Assembly: GCA_003993805.1 (NCBI GenBank)
Contig: RSEF01000001.1
Span: 100,168,414-100,232,413 of the forward strand
Origin: Himantopus leucocephalus
Taxonomy: Eukaryota > Chordata > Aves > Charadriiformes > Recurvirostridae
DNA: 64,000 bases
Direction of reading: 5' to 3'
Shown here in pieces: positions 46,201-61,200 of this stretch; position 1 is the first letter of the stretch, and each line of letters starts with the position of its first letter. The notes below the pieces were generated by a model, which was given only the letters and a program-made list of their open reading frames with translations, was not told where the DNA came from and made no database searches. Position numbers and translations under genes: made by a program.

Positions 46201-49200
46201 CAAAGTCCTGCATCTGGGGAGGAACAACCCCATGCACCGGTACATGCTGGGGGCTGCCCAGCTGGAAAGCAATTTTGCAGAAAAGAACCTGGGACCTGGG
46301 GGTCTTGGTGGACACCAAGTGGCCCGTAAGCCAGCAGTGTGCCCTTGTGGCAAAAAGAGCTAACATTATCCTGGGCTGCATTAGGGAGTGTTGCCACAGG
46401 TCAAGAGAGGTGATCCCTCCTCAGCAGTGGTGAGGTCACATCTGGAGTGCTGTGTCCAGTTCTGGGCTCCCCAATACAAGAGAAAGATGGTGCTACTGGA
46501 GACAGTCCAGTGAGGGGCCACTAAGGTGATTAAATGACTGGAGCATCTCTCCTATGAGGAAAGGCTGAGGGAGCTGTGACTGTTCAGCCTGGAGAAGAGA
46601 AGGCTCAGGCAAGGATCTCATCAACGTATATTTATGGAGCCAGGCTTTTTTCAGTGATGCCCAGTGACTGGCAAGAGGAGATGGGCACAAACAGAAACAC
46701 AGGAGGTTCCCTCTGAACATCAGGAAACACTTTTTTACTGTGAGGATGGCTGAGCACCGGCACAGGTTGCCCAGTGAGGTTGTGGGGTCTCCATCCTTGA
46801 AGACATTAAAAAGCCACCTGGACACGGTCCTAGGCAACCTGGTCTAGATGGGCAGAGGGTTTGCACCAGATTACCATCAGAAGTGTCTTCCAACATCAAT
46901 CATTCTGTGATTCTGTGATAAAGAGACACTGTATTAATCTACTCTTTTCACATGAAATAATAATCAAATGTGATCTAATGTTAACATATTTGGCAGAAAC
47001 TTCTCTGATCTTTATAAGAGAAAACAATCCTATACACCAGCCACCTGAAGTAACTGGAATTCTTCATCTGTATAAACATGGAATTTACAACAAGAACTAT
47101 TCCCTTTGTTTGTATTGGCTTGCCCTACTGAGTTAGGTTAACCATTGGGTATCTGGTAACATCAGCACTACAGTGAAGTGCTGGAGCCTGAGCATGAGAT
47201 TAAAACGATCCAACAAATGTCCTGAAACTGAAGCATTGCTTCTGTAATGCTTAGACCTCACTATCAAAGAGACCCAGCCAAGAGGGTGCCAGAGATTAGG
47301 CAACTGGTTCATGAGGATAAGACTGGAGAAGATTTAGGGCCACTGAGAATATAACTTACACTTTGCCAGACAAAGATAAATGATGCAGAGAAGAGGCTCC
47401 TCTGTCAGTAAGCAGGATAAGAAATAAGCCTTCCTACAAAAAGCAACTAGATTGTTCCAAGCTCAATAGATATATTACTTCATTGTTCTTTTAGCTAAAG
47501 AGATGTCACTCTTTTGCACTCCAGCCAAATAAAATGAAAAACAATTCCTATGAGAAAAAGGATGGGGGGAAAGAAGTCACAAGGAAAGCAACAAAGATAC
47601 TGCACAACATTTGAGCTTCTTGTGTCTTTGTGCTTAAAAGACGTGGTAGCTGTAGGAGTCCTATCACAGAAAGGTGGCTTCAAAAGACCTGGTTTCTCAG
47701 GAAGATTCGAATGCTTAGTACCCAGAAGCAGGGATAACCAAAGTTGCAAATATGGAGAGGCCACACAAGAAACACCTGTCCTTGCTAACATCCCTGGTTT
47801 TGTAGACATATTTCATGGCAGGGGTCATCTCAGTGTTTTAAGTACCAGTTACTAGCTGATAAGACTTTTTGAAGAATTCAAAAAGACAGATGTTCCTACT
47901 GAAGTACCGGAAAAGGTAAATTCTCTTTCTCATTTAAAAAGAGCCAGCTGAGAGTTATCCTGGATTGATTCAGATATCAGTTCGGTGAAGCACTAACAGT
48001 TCACAAGAGAAAGGCTGATTTGAAATTAAAGCTGACTCAAGACAGTCTGTCCTCCAAGGCTTCTTCCCACATCTACTTTGATTTCCTTTCAAAAAATTTC
48101 TTCAGTGACTAATACACTCCCCTGCTAAAAAAGGGGGAAATAAACACATCAATGAATCAGTTTACATACCAACACTTCCAGGGATGTAAGCTGCATCACC
48201 TTCTTGTCAGTGTTCATACGCATGTGTTCAGGGACTCTGTAATTAGTGGCAGTCTTCAGCTTATAACATCCCATATTCTCCTGTGCTTCTCTGATGTCCT
48301 CAACATCCTTGGGATTCTCATAGTCATCACTAGGTTTGCTCTTGTATCTGGTAGGTACAAAATAAAGCTGAACTTTAAGACAGAAAAGATACAGATGAAC
48401 AAACAGGGTCATTTCATACCTTCTGATTTCTGCAGCAAGGCTTGGGAGGTGAGCTAGGGATCAAGAATTGCACACCTCTCTCAGAAACCAATGGCTACTT
48501 TGAGAAGAATATCCTTGCACATTTAAATGAAAACATCAGATTTTCTTTTTTTCTCAAGAAAAACCCCTCTTATAACATAGCCCTGCCATGGGACAGTTTA
48601 AATCTCTACACTTGGACTGAGTTCTGGGTTTAGCCAGTGCGTGCTGCTCTCAGTCTCAGGGAGCCATGTGTCAACACTCCACAGTACACAGAATACCTGA
48701 TCCTACTCTATATTGTTAAACACTTAATAACCTTAAAAAGCCTTTTACTCTGACTCTACATTGGTCCCATTCCCTTGTCATTCATCTTCTAATGAAGAAC
48801 TTCTGTACTTCCATGAGCATTCAAAATATCTTGTCCCTCTTTCTTGCCTCTCAAGATAAAGACCAGCATGGAGCGTGAAGGCGTATCACAAACACTCACA
48901 TAAAGGCCACGATGTTAGCCCAACTGACCTAACCTAGCTATTACAGCATCTGCTCTATGTGGTGCTGGTAGGGTTAACTGAGAGTTGACCGTAACGGTCT
49001 AGGTGTCCCTCAGCCATGATCAATTTAGAGACCTTTTCACTGCTTATCTGAAGATGCAGCTACCTCGCTGAATTCAACTTTTTCAGTATTTTAGAAGAAC
49101 CACAGAAACTAACTGAGAGATTTTAATGCTTTCTTGAGACACAGAGATACATGAAAACTGATGTATTTTAATTACAGCCATTAGGAATATAAAAACTAGG

Positions 49201-52200
49201 CAGAGATATTATAGTGCCATATGACAGCTAAATAGCATTACTTGACCTCAGACAAGAAGCAGAACTAAAAGGGCACAGAATCCAAGACTCACAATTCATC
49301 CCACTCTGCCTTCCTCTTCATGATATTAGCTTTCACCTTGTCAGATTTCTCAACAATTCTTCTGATTTTCTCACGTTTGCTTTCTATATAATGCGTAGTT
49401 GGCTTTCGGACCTCTAACGTCTTCAGCTTTTCAGCCTTGCCCTCGAAAATTCTAGCATCTGAACCTAAAAATAACCATGAGAAGATGTAAATACCATGCA
49501 GCACAGTGCAGTCCTAACTACTGGAAACTGCCTGGGACAGCTCGTGTAGAATCAGTGTTGATCCAGTATAGTTCCACTGCAGTGGATGTTCTGGACGTAT
49601 TCAGCTCCTTCGTCTTGACTCTTGGTCATGTTCTACCCACAGGGCTGACAGACAATCGCTGAGATTGATCTAAACATGGAAAACTATGTATGTGTGTTAC
49701 TATGTATGTAGGTACTAAAAAACATACCACAGTTATAGTTCTTTATGTGTACCTAAAGAAATTATCGTTTCTTTAGCTTGGACTCAGGAAAAGAAACTGA
49801 GATGAAAGACAGAAGCTGTATTACTGATAAGATTTAAATGATCATCATTAGCCCTATGCATACGCCTTGTCTCTTCGATGATCTCCCTTTTCTCTGCTTG
49901 TTTCCATGCCCCTTTAAGTACTGTCTTCTTCCATGACAGACGTTCCTTATCTTGGTAGTATTTCTCAGACATTGCTAGAAGTCTGTAGGTGGAAATCTGA
50001 TGATTGCTTTGAATAGCATGAACAACAACAGTGTCAAATTCCAGTGAGTCCCGAAACCTGAAAAGCCAAATTAGACAAAACTGTCTGATGTCAGTAGGTG
50101 CAACCTACCATTTTTCCTTGACCAAACAGACATGAATAACGTAGTGTACTTATTGCACATACAATGAATACATGCAAATTCACAAGTCAGTAAGTAATAG
50201 CATGATGACATCTGACATTATCTATTGACTTGTATCCAACCTAGGAATGGATATACTCAAGAATAAACATAACAACACCTCTCTCAATATTGAAACTTAC
50301 ACCAGGTTCTTCATGAGAATATCTTTCATCTTCCATTATGGACTGATTAAAAACTTTTTCATTAAAGTATTTTTCCCAGTCACACACTGGGAAAGGTGGT
50401 TTTGTTATTATGTATTATTTCTATTGTGTATTTATTTTTAGGAATTCATCTTTTGCTATATACTTAGATTTAAGAAAACCAACCCGAAGTGCACGTTGTG
50501 CTTAAAGTTGTGTTCTTGAGAAAGTTCATTTCATAACTTTAAACTGTATAGGGAACATTGTGTTAGCTATGACACTAAAATATCTGACAGACATGCAACG
50601 TGCCTGAAAAACAGGAGTTCATTTCATAGGTTGTTCTTCAAAGTTCCAACAAAAGTTCTTGGTTCTTACTGAATTTACTGGCAAAATCCCAAGCAAACTT
50701 AGTCTCAAAAAAACCCCAGTTTTCTTCATATAGAAGTGAATCAGAATGAAGCTACTTCCTTGATTTTCATATTTGAATTTTTACCAAAGATTCAAAAGAA
50801 GTAAGTAAGTACACCCAAATATCAATATATACTCTTGTGCATGTTCCAAGTAAAATTAGAACAGAATCATAACAGAACAGACGAAATATTGATTACATGA
50901 GGAACAAAATCACATTCTTTTTCCTTGTGGCAGGTACATCATTGTAAGTGATAAGCCCTGTGCAAGCTCAGAGAGAATGAAGTAGAAGAAAAGTGGTACT
51001 TACTGATTTCGTAGTTTCTGCAGTCCAATCAAGTGTCTCTCATGCTCCCAAGCCAGCTCTTTTTGCACTAACTGGATTCTCTGTGCTGTCTGCCTATCCA
51101 GCTCCTCAAAGATCCTATGGTCCATCTCATACTGCTGCAGAAAGACAGAAAACCCAGCATCACATTACCTGGGCTACTAGGTTTTTGTAATAAATACTTT
51201 TGCCCAGATGCCAGAGTTCCATGCACATCAACACAATCCTTTATTTCAGCAACTATTCAGATCTCCACAGAGAACCACATTTTTCTCACGTGCTTCTTAA
51301 ATGGCACAAATCATCAGCTGTGACTGAGAAGTCCCAGCAAATTATATATTCATAGAAGTACCTTAATTCAAAGAGTTGGACATATTCGGCCCCAACACAT
51401 TGCGTGGCAACATTTTACAAGAAGGTGCCTCTAAAGGTAAATGACCCTTATAAAACCCAGATGTACCTCTCTGTGCAGTTGCATGTGCTTGGGCAACTCC
51501 CGATTCTTCTGAAGAAGAAAAAGAAACTCATGCCTCAGTGCAATTAACTCCTCTCTTTTCTTTTTTTTTTTCCCTTCAGCTTCCTTCATTATCCGTTCAT
51601 ATTCCTTTTTCTGTTTGACTTCCTCAATGCTGAAAACACATGAAAAAGGAAATGGCATTATCTTAATGGAAGAGAGAAAAGATTACAGTTTATGTAACCT
51701 TTTAGATTTCCTTGACAGCCTTAAAATCCCACTGAACTCAATGGCTTTGAAAGTAACTTAGCAAGGAATCATCTTCCTGTGTATTTGTACAGTCCTAACG
51801 TCATGGGGCTTTGACCTTGACCTTGTGTTGCCTCTGTAGTCTGAAGTTAAGTAAGTCTCAGAGTACCACATTTGAATTACTACCACAGAAAAGTAGATGA
51901 AATAGAGGGAAAGGCTGAAGAAACTTTGTGTGTAACAAGGAAATGGTTCAAATTGAGGGTGGTCAGCTTCTCCCTCCTCTTAGGGGCCAAAAATAAACAC
52001 GTGGTCTAAAGAAAGACCAACCAAAAACCAACACTTGAAAATCTCTTTCATCATTATCCAAGCATATCTTACTTGTAGGCATTGGGATCCTCAATGTCTT
52101 CAGCAGCCTTCTCCTTCCCAAGATCACTCTGGAATAAAAATGTTGTCTTGCCTTTAAACAAACAGTAATAGTTTCAATAGACAGTAAAACTTTTACAAAC

Positions 52201-55200
52201 ATTAGGACAGAGCTCCCATTGCCTCTCACAAAACCAAAAGAAACCTTCATGATCAATATTGCTATACAGGCCTTAAATACCAGATTTTAATGTTTCAAGA
52301 ACAAAAAGCAATTTAGTTGGTTTACACGTAAAAGAACGAATGAAGCACAGTTCTTAGGGTTAGAGAACACAAATCCTATATCCTCCCCATCAACTTTAAC
52401 CATTACATCATTGCTTGTCCTAACTTCACTCTGTCCCATAGTATCTTCAGTTCTCTACCACCCCAACCCTAATTCTCTTGTCTCCCCTCACTGCCACATT
52501 GACAAGAGACAACATATCCTGAGCTAATTCCAAGTTACATGTGTAATTCATCTGGTTTGCTTCTGCTGACTGCATAATGGGTTCACAATTATTAGCTGTG
52601 AAGAATGACAGATGGATGGACCTTGCAGTCACATAAGCCTCATTTCCCTAGGCAGTCATGCTCTAAAAAAAAGAGGGGGGCCTTTCATCTTACAGTGAAT
52701 ACAGTTGTACTAAATTGAGCTGTAATTTAACTCAATTAGTTGCAGAGGACTTGTATTTGATTCTCTAAGAATCCCATTACGTTTAATGAAGATGGAATTT
52801 TTAAAATCTTCCATGACCTAAAACTAGACTAGATGATACTTAATGAAGATACACTTTGATAAGGGAAAAACTCTATTAGGATGGTCATTAAGCCATGTTG
52901 CTAGTCTGAACAATAGAACCATAAAGATCTTTATATAGACCTACTTACATATCAGAATGATAAAACTGTGTATATATATGCTTTATAATTCTTTATTAAT
53001 TACTACTTGTAATACTGGAGCTAGCAAGGCTCTGATATCACAGGTTCCAATCATTCTCTTAGTTTAAGAAAATAATTTTAAGTCTATTCTTAGTGCTGTA
53101 TATTCTTGTGATACTGGTAATTCCAACTAGTCGTGAACAATTTAACTAAATGATCAAAATCACAATTTCCTCTCTGTCTCCCTTGTCAAGCATCTTTTAA
53201 AACACAATTACCAACTAATATTAAAAACATTTAAAAGTTGAATTTGTTTTATGTTGACACTTTGAAGATTTTTAAACTGTACTGAACATATATCTACTCC
53301 AAAATTTATTGTGCATGATAGCACTTCTTTACTCAACAGGTCTCACTGCTTCTTTCAAGTTATATTCGTTTAATTCAAGCACTCAAAGAGATTTTTAAAA
53401 TGTGTGTAATTTTGAACAATTCAATTAAGTCTTAACATTTTTAGTGAGGGATTTGTCATCTCTCTCTTCTTGTGTATTATGAGAAGTGTTATTGAGTTCC
53501 AGCGTCATCTGTTCAAACACGCTAAAGGTGATGACCTCTACAGTGATTACAGGACACCTGTAAAATCATTACCGCAAATGCTGTCCAAGAGTGAAAGATC
53601 AGTGTCATGCTGTGCTATTTTGCAAATTTAAAAAATCCATCTTGTGAATTGTATATGGATGGTACTAGATGCACTGAGAAACTATACATTTGGTATTCTC
53701 CAACATTATTTCTAGAATCTCCATCCAGAGCAGAATCACACTTTACTGGAACTAAATCCAAGACAGGTATTAAGTATGACAAATCCTTGTGGTTCTTTCA
53801 TTCTACAAATGTGCATGATTACACCTTTGTGTGTGAAAAGACTAGTAGAATATTACATATGAACAACACATAGTATGCTTATTTGGAGAAAAAAACCAAA
53901 ACATTCAGATGGAACAATCCAGTCATAGCACCTGTTTATTAAGGAATGTTTTGCAAGAGCTCTTCTTCCAAATTGCTTGAGAAACCTCAGCTTTTGCTAT
54001 GAAAGATTTATGGTGCCAAGTAATTGAACTGGATTTTTCCCACCTGCAGTAGTTTCATTGTAAATAGGCCAAATTCAGTGAAAGAGGGTAGCGACTTACC
54101 CTAGGAGAAGGGATTTTGGCTTTTTGCTCTTTGTGAACATCCTCTGGAGACAAGATGTTGAAAGTAAAAATGTTTCCATCTCCACCACAGGTAATTAGAA
54201 ACCTATCATCATAACTAGAACAGATCCCCTGGATCTGGCCATAATCATTGTCATGTACATTGAAGGACCAGTATTCCTTCAGGGTATTCATTGAGAGGTC
54301 TTTATCTTGGAGAGGATAAACACGCAGTGCGCCATTCCGCATCCCACAGAACATCAGTAGTCTGCTGGTACTGTCAAATAAGCAACAAGAAACAGTTATA
54401 ACAGGCACCTTGTAACAAGTAAGGCCACAGCTCAAAACGTGATACTTCTTTAGAAGAGCTAATCTATCTCAATAAATGTAGCCTTCCCAAGTTTGTAAGC
54501 TGGTAGCAAAGTATTTTGACCATTTAAAGTATGTGTGACACTACTACAAACTTTTTTGCAGCTAACTGGCTGCTCAGGAATGTTCCAGCACTTGCTGGGT
54601 ATCATAGAACTGGTCTCAGCCCTGACTTGTGCAGGGTAGCAGACACCAAGTTCAGAGCTAGCAAAACAGTTTTCCCTCCCTGCTCTCTGTCTAGTACAGA
54701 TGGTGGTGAATACAGCCAGCTGTTGATTAAAGCCTGAACTAAACCTGTTTCCTTAGATGCAGCTCATGCCCAGCCTTACATGGGACCTAATATTGGGAGT
54801 CTGAAAATAGTTTACCCTTTTCATTTGTACAGTTCACAGAATGTCCTAGGAAGCCTGTATCCTCTGCACAAGAGGGATGGACCGATCCCTCCATGTCCTC
54901 CTCAAGGTCTGTGTCCTCTCTTTGCTAACTACCAAAAAAAGAACTGCTGTTCTGATGATCACAATTTGCAGAGACTTCTAATGGGTCTCCTGGAGATCTA
55001 CAATCTAGGATGTTTGAGTCCTAATGAGTACTCAATTAGAAATCTGACATTTTCATCTTTGAAGGGCTTTTAAAATTATGCTGTCAGACACAGTGCCCAA
55101 CTGTGTCCATTAGGAATTTTAAGTGAAATTCAGTGCTGGGAAAAACAGATAGTTCCTGCATACTACAGTTGACTCACAATTAAAAAAGGACAAAGCAGTG

Positions 55201-58200
55201 TACCCTCCTCCTTTCCAAGTGTAATTTCATCAAGCTTTATCACGAAGGTAACTGTTACCCTACAATGTTTTACCAGAAGGAGATTTGGTGGATGGGATTG
55301 TTGTCGGTGCCCTCAACAGGAATCACTTCAAAGGGTTCATCTTGCCTGTTTTCAGGGTCTTCTTGGTGATCATTTGAGGAGAATTCACAATGATAAAGGA
55401 ACCCCGAGTCATACCCACCCTGAAGAGAAAGACCATAAAGAAATGGTAACAAAAGAACTCTGAAGCAGCTGACCAAGTAAATGCAATTTTCAGAATAATT
55501 CTTCATTTCTTAAGGATATGCTATAGGTTAGAAAATATTACTTCCAATCATCTAGAGATCCTATTTACCCACAGAGAAAAATCTATCATGATGACCAGAA
55601 TTACAAGCCATCCTACCAATATGTTAAGATTCTACCTTCTGCTTGTGAGGGAACAACTTAGTCTTTGTGCTCATCCAGGCATCACCAAGAAGCGTACCTA
55701 TTGGAAATTTACTAACAATCTGAATTGGAGTGACACTACTGATTTACTTCAGAGAGACCACAGAAACTATCAAGTATGAAGGGAATTCCATACCCTAGAG
55801 ATAGCAGATTTCAAATAATCAGTTTTCTAAGGCACGCAGATGTGAAGGGAAGGTTGCCACATCTTGCAATCCCGTCAACATGAAATAAAAATTGATTTAC
55901 CAAGGAAAGCCAAAATTTTCCTGGTGATGAATAAAACCCACAGAGGATGGGACTGGGCTCCTCTGGTATGTAGAGAGGTGGCAATGGCTCTTCTTCGGGT
56001 TCCTCTTCAGGTTCTTCTTCTATCTCCTTTCCCATCTCCTGTTGCTTCTTTATCCGTTCAAGCCTCACTTTCTCCTTCTCCTGCTTTTTTTTCTCTCTCA
56101 GTGCAATCTCCTCTTCCAGCTATTACAACAAGCAGAGAAACATGGAGATATGAAACCAAGGCACTCCATGCATTACTGACTGAAGGAGTCTCATAAATGA
56201 AATCAAAGGTGGTCCTGGCATTATATATACAGAATATCTAGAGAAATCTCCTTTCCTTCAACTAAGCAGAGATCAACCAGACTTCATGTGAGTCTCCAGT
56301 GGAAATGCCCCCATTTCCCTCCTCTAAAGTATTTTAACTCATGGTCCTATGAAACAGAAACCATTCTGCATGAGAAGCAGACTTCAGCATTTCCTCAGAG
56401 AGATTATTCCCAAAATTAACCACTATTAGCACACACTACTTCTGCAGAACTCCTAAGCCCTGTCCTCTGCCTGCCCAGGAGAAAGAAAAGCATTGGAAAG
56501 CTGAACTCAGATTCCAGAGTTCTAATGCATCACTGACATAGAGTAAAAAGAGGAGCAGTAACAGACTACACTTCTTCTGAACAATGAAGGGAAGACATTT
56601 GTGGATTTATAAAACCTTTAAAAACCCCTTTCCATTCAAGCCTACTTTAGCATAAACAAATACAAAATATTCTTTAAAACAGGATCTTACTAAGAAGATA
56701 TTAGATAGCAAATCACAGAGAAAGGTCTGGAAAGGATCTCAAAAGAGCATTCTTTAGCCCGAAAGCAGAATCAGCTAAACCTTAAATATTATCAGCTGAT
56801 GTTTGTCTGACCTACTCTTTAAAAGTCTGCTATGGGGACTCTACAGCCTGTGTAAACTATTTCAGTGCTTCACCACCCTTACTGTTAGAAATCTTTCCTT
56901 ACATCTTATCTAAAACATCCTTGTTGCAACTTATTAATTATTGATCTAGTCCCAGAGTAAAGGTAGAGCAATTAATATTCTTTCTCTCTGTAGAAACCTT
57001 TTTTATTTTTAAAGATTTATAGTGTCTCCCAACAATATTCTTCTCATTTAACTTAAAAACAAACAAAAAAATAAAACAAACAAACCAATAAACCCCTTCA
57101 AAACTCCACGCACATTCTCTCAGTCTTTCCTCACATACGTATGCTAGCTTTGTGATCATTCTTGTGATTTTTCCTGTGAGAAAACCACCAAGAAATCTTT
57201 CTCCTGAATGCTGACTTCCTCCTAGTTTTAACAAGAAATGAGGCTTTGCCTGACATTCAGTAATGCACCACTCAGAAGACAGGAGCAGTTAATAGAGAAA
57301 GCAAAGAAGTCACAGGTTAAGAATAGAATCAGAGAGGCTGTTGGACTGTAGTGGATTGAACATGTGACTGAGAACCCGCTCACTGGAGCTCTGCTGACAT
57401 CAGCTTGCTTTTTAATTTCACAAAATTAACTATAGCTGAGAGCTGGCATAACTCTTTTCCTTTGGCCCCACATGTCTTCTAAAATGCTAGTTCTCATTCA
57501 GAAATAAAAAACCACGCCTTTAAAGCTATTACATCATTTTAAAAAATCAGAAATATATTACTGATGAAAAAAAAGATGTTTCATGTTTGCCTTAAAGTGA
57601 CCACATGATTATTTTATGACTGTTCAAAGGGATTTCCTACAGGGCTAACATGAACCACAAGAAACATACTTTTTCTGAAAATTACCAAAATGAAATTTTT
57701 TTAAGAACTAACATGCTAACTAACTACCTTTCCCTTTCATTAATGCTATCTTTTAATTGTAATCAAAATGCACATCATGTTTTCAGTGTGATGTATATTC
57801 TATTTGAATTAACAAACAACAACTTGTAATTTCAAATGTTGAAACTCAGCCACAAATGGACTCTACCTTCAAGAAGCTTAGCAAAAATCCTATGATGCAA
57901 TATAGGGACTAGAAACCTTTTTGGGTAGTTTTGTCCTCTGGCACATGAAGAACGTAATTCCTCCACAGGAGAGTTCTTTACCTTGATTCGGGATTTAATA
58001 CTATAAAAATGGAAGTACTGCGTCGGCAGGTTTTTTATTTGGTAGGTGGACACTGTATCATGTTCCTCAGGGAGAGGGGCAGGAACCTGGAGAGCAAAGC
58101 CATTCTCACAAAGGATGAGCAGTGTGCTCTTCACCTGTACAAAACCACAGAAAATACAAGTATAGGGCAGCTGTATACATGGAATTGAGAGAAATGGGAA

Positions 58201-61200
58201 AAAGTTAGACAGAAGATGCACAGGCACAAAGCCAAGCTCCAGCCAGGAGGCATTAACTCTAACTGTGCTCTTATTTAAATGGACACTTTTAAACGAACAT
58301 CAGAAATCACTGAGCTTCTTTTATACCATGTATCCTAGGCAAAGCTAAGGAATTGAAGAAGTCCTTGCCATATACAAAAGAGCTATCATTCTGGCAATAT
58401 CTAGCTTGGAAGCAGCATGATGATATTTTGGGAGTTTGGTTAAATTAAAGGATGGATCTGACCCAAGAGTTAGGAACTGAGGTTTTGTTTTGATAATTGC
58501 TCGAAAGTTCATACATTTCTATACTAATAAATCCCTTATATCATCAAGACTGGGCTTGGAATCTTGCCAAATACTATTTAGCTTTGAGTTTGTTTGTTCT
58601 TTGCAGGTACCTGCCAGGTCCTTTAAAATGCAAAGTTAGGAAGAATAGGCAAGATAAGGGTAATTATTATTTAGTGTTTTGAGATTTTAAAAGGCAAATC
58701 TGTATCTAGTTTAATTTTTTTAAGCAACCTAGAGAATAGAGAGAGGCTTATTTTATCTGACCCATCACTAAAATTGTACAAAGGGGGCATATTAGAGTTG
58801 CTATGGAAATCTTAACTAGAAGCAATGTGGTTCTTATGTCCATAAAATCTCAGCCTTACAAATGCATTCATTAAATGTATAGTATTTAATCACCAAGGTG
58901 GGGTTTTTTTAAAGAGAAAAAATAGTAGTGTAACACTCAGATGCTTGTACTATGTTTAGTAAGTGTTCATATCTAGCAGTGGAGACCTGATACCAGTAGA
59001 CAAATTACTCAGAAGGAACCTATCAATATCAAAGACATGATGGGTGCTTTTTTAGTAATTAGGAGTACCTTGTCCTCAAGGAAAGGACTCAAAATGCAAC
59101 TGTCAGATCAAGAGCTGTCATTTCTGCAGTAAGATAGAGTTCATACCAGCAAAACTTCTTTTGCCAATGCAGTTTTTATCAGTTCCCATGAACAAAAAAT
59201 AATAGGTACGCTTTGCCACTGTGCACCAGTACAACATATCTTGCTGGCCACTTTGTCAGTTTCTAAATATATTGAACAATCTCCCTTCTAAATAAGAATA
59301 CTGGACCAACCAAAATTTCAGATGTTACTCTAACCTTATAAAACTTTTTAAATATTACCAAGAATCTATTTGAATATGTCACTGACATGCTTCAAACAGA
59401 GTATGAATTCAATTCCAAGAAGCACCCAAAAGCTTTCTTACTGTGACTCAAAAGCTTTGAAAAAGCCTGTTTTAATATGGGCAAGAGGCACAGGCAATAA
59501 CGGTCAAATAACTCTTTTGTCAAAGAAGACTAAGACCTTCCACAAGCTAAGGCACGGGCTTGTTTCTTCAAGGCAGGAACTCAAAGAACTGAGCAAAATT
59601 TTTTGGTTTGCATATATTTCTGCTCTTTATTATCCAAAGTCCAAAATATCACTAAAGTGACTGAACCAGTGATACAGTTACACAGAACCTGTCATCCTGA
59701 AGCAGCATGAAGGACAAAGTAGCAAAATGTCTTTTACATTGTCTATAGAGAACATGGCCAGGGTCATGGATCTTCACCTATTTCATTGGAAGTTCTTCTC
59801 AAAGTGTCATTTTAACATTGTGGGGAAGGAAAGAAAACAAACATGCATTACTCACATGAGAAGATGGAGACCACTGTAATGCCTGCACAGGCCCAGGGGC
59901 ACAGATGAATCCAATTGGCTTGTATTCATCTCCAACAGCAAAAAAGAAAACAGTTTTGTCTTTACTCTGAGAGAAAAAACAAACAAACAAACAAACAAAA
60001 CAAAGATGATGACTGAATCAAAGCTGACCAAAAATTCAAAAGATTGTAAGCACTTTATGACATAAACACATACTTCAAATGTTTTGTGGCTCTACAGTGG
60101 GATTTACAAGTGACTTAGAACTTAGAATTGAATTTCCATGATGACTACAAGGAGGAAATAAAAATCCTGCTCACCTTGCTCCAGGACCCTGAGTGCACCC
60201 ATAGCTCTGTATTACCCCCTGATGGGCCTCACCTGGTATCCCCAACCATGTGCTTTCTGCCCATTGCCCCAGGAGCTCCTTTAACGCTCAGGCTTAGGCC
60301 TGATTTTTCACATAAGACAGCTCAGGCTGATTTCCCCAGAACACAAGAAAATCCAGAACTGGTACACAACATGACATGTGGCACCTTAAATCCTGCATCA
60401 AGTGAAATGCATGGCAATTCAGCTCAAGGAACATGTAACTGCAAATACACTGATCATGGCTGAAGGCTAGCTTTTAAAAAGACCCTACATTAACTGCAAA
60501 TCATCTCAAAGACTAGCAGGCACACTGACAAACCAAGTGGTCGATCCTGTTGTAAGGCCAAGCAGTGCTGGGTAGCAGCTGGAGTGCTACCAAGGTGGTG
60601 TACAAACGGACTGGCTTTTACTAAGTCCAAGATACCACTAAACTAAGTCCAAAATGAACCAAATCCATCTTCAAAGGGGATTACAGTATTCACACTAAAC
60701 AGTCTAGTAATTCACAAAATTAATTGTATGAATTGCACAGTTGCTTTCCTTCAGAAAACAAATGTGAGTGCAAACAGATCCTTCTCTTCCCCCAGCACTG
60801 CAGATAACTACAAAAAGCGATCAAAAGCAGTAACAGAAGTATATCTGTGTTGTCAGTAAACAAACTTTACCTTATCCCTTTAAATAATCTGTACATTTGT
60901 GGCTTAATTAAAATAACCAAAAGAATTGATACATACCCCTGTGGCAAGCACATCTCCATTTTGTTCATATGCCAAGGCTGTAACTGCAGTAGCATGAGGT
61001 TTGAAAGCTTGTTTCAGGTTTATCTCTGCACTCTCTGTATTGGTCTGTCCTGCAAGAACGGGCAGTCCTTTGGGATCATAAACCTCAATTATGCGGACAA
61101 CACCATCTTCAAACCCCGCAGCAATTAGACCTCCTTTTGGGTTTACCTTTGAGTGGAAGAATGAATAAAAAAAATCACAGTGTGCATCTAAGAGCTTAGA

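Noticed and set aside
46034..46363. Open frame resembling a reverse transcriptase end
   Set aside because: It is CR1-derived residue within a 5'-truncated LINE, not a host gene.
51963..52256. 97-residue - strand frame around the short CFAP44 exon
   Set aside because: It is a different frame from the one required by the neighbouring exon phases; the real exon is only 56 bases (52073-52128).
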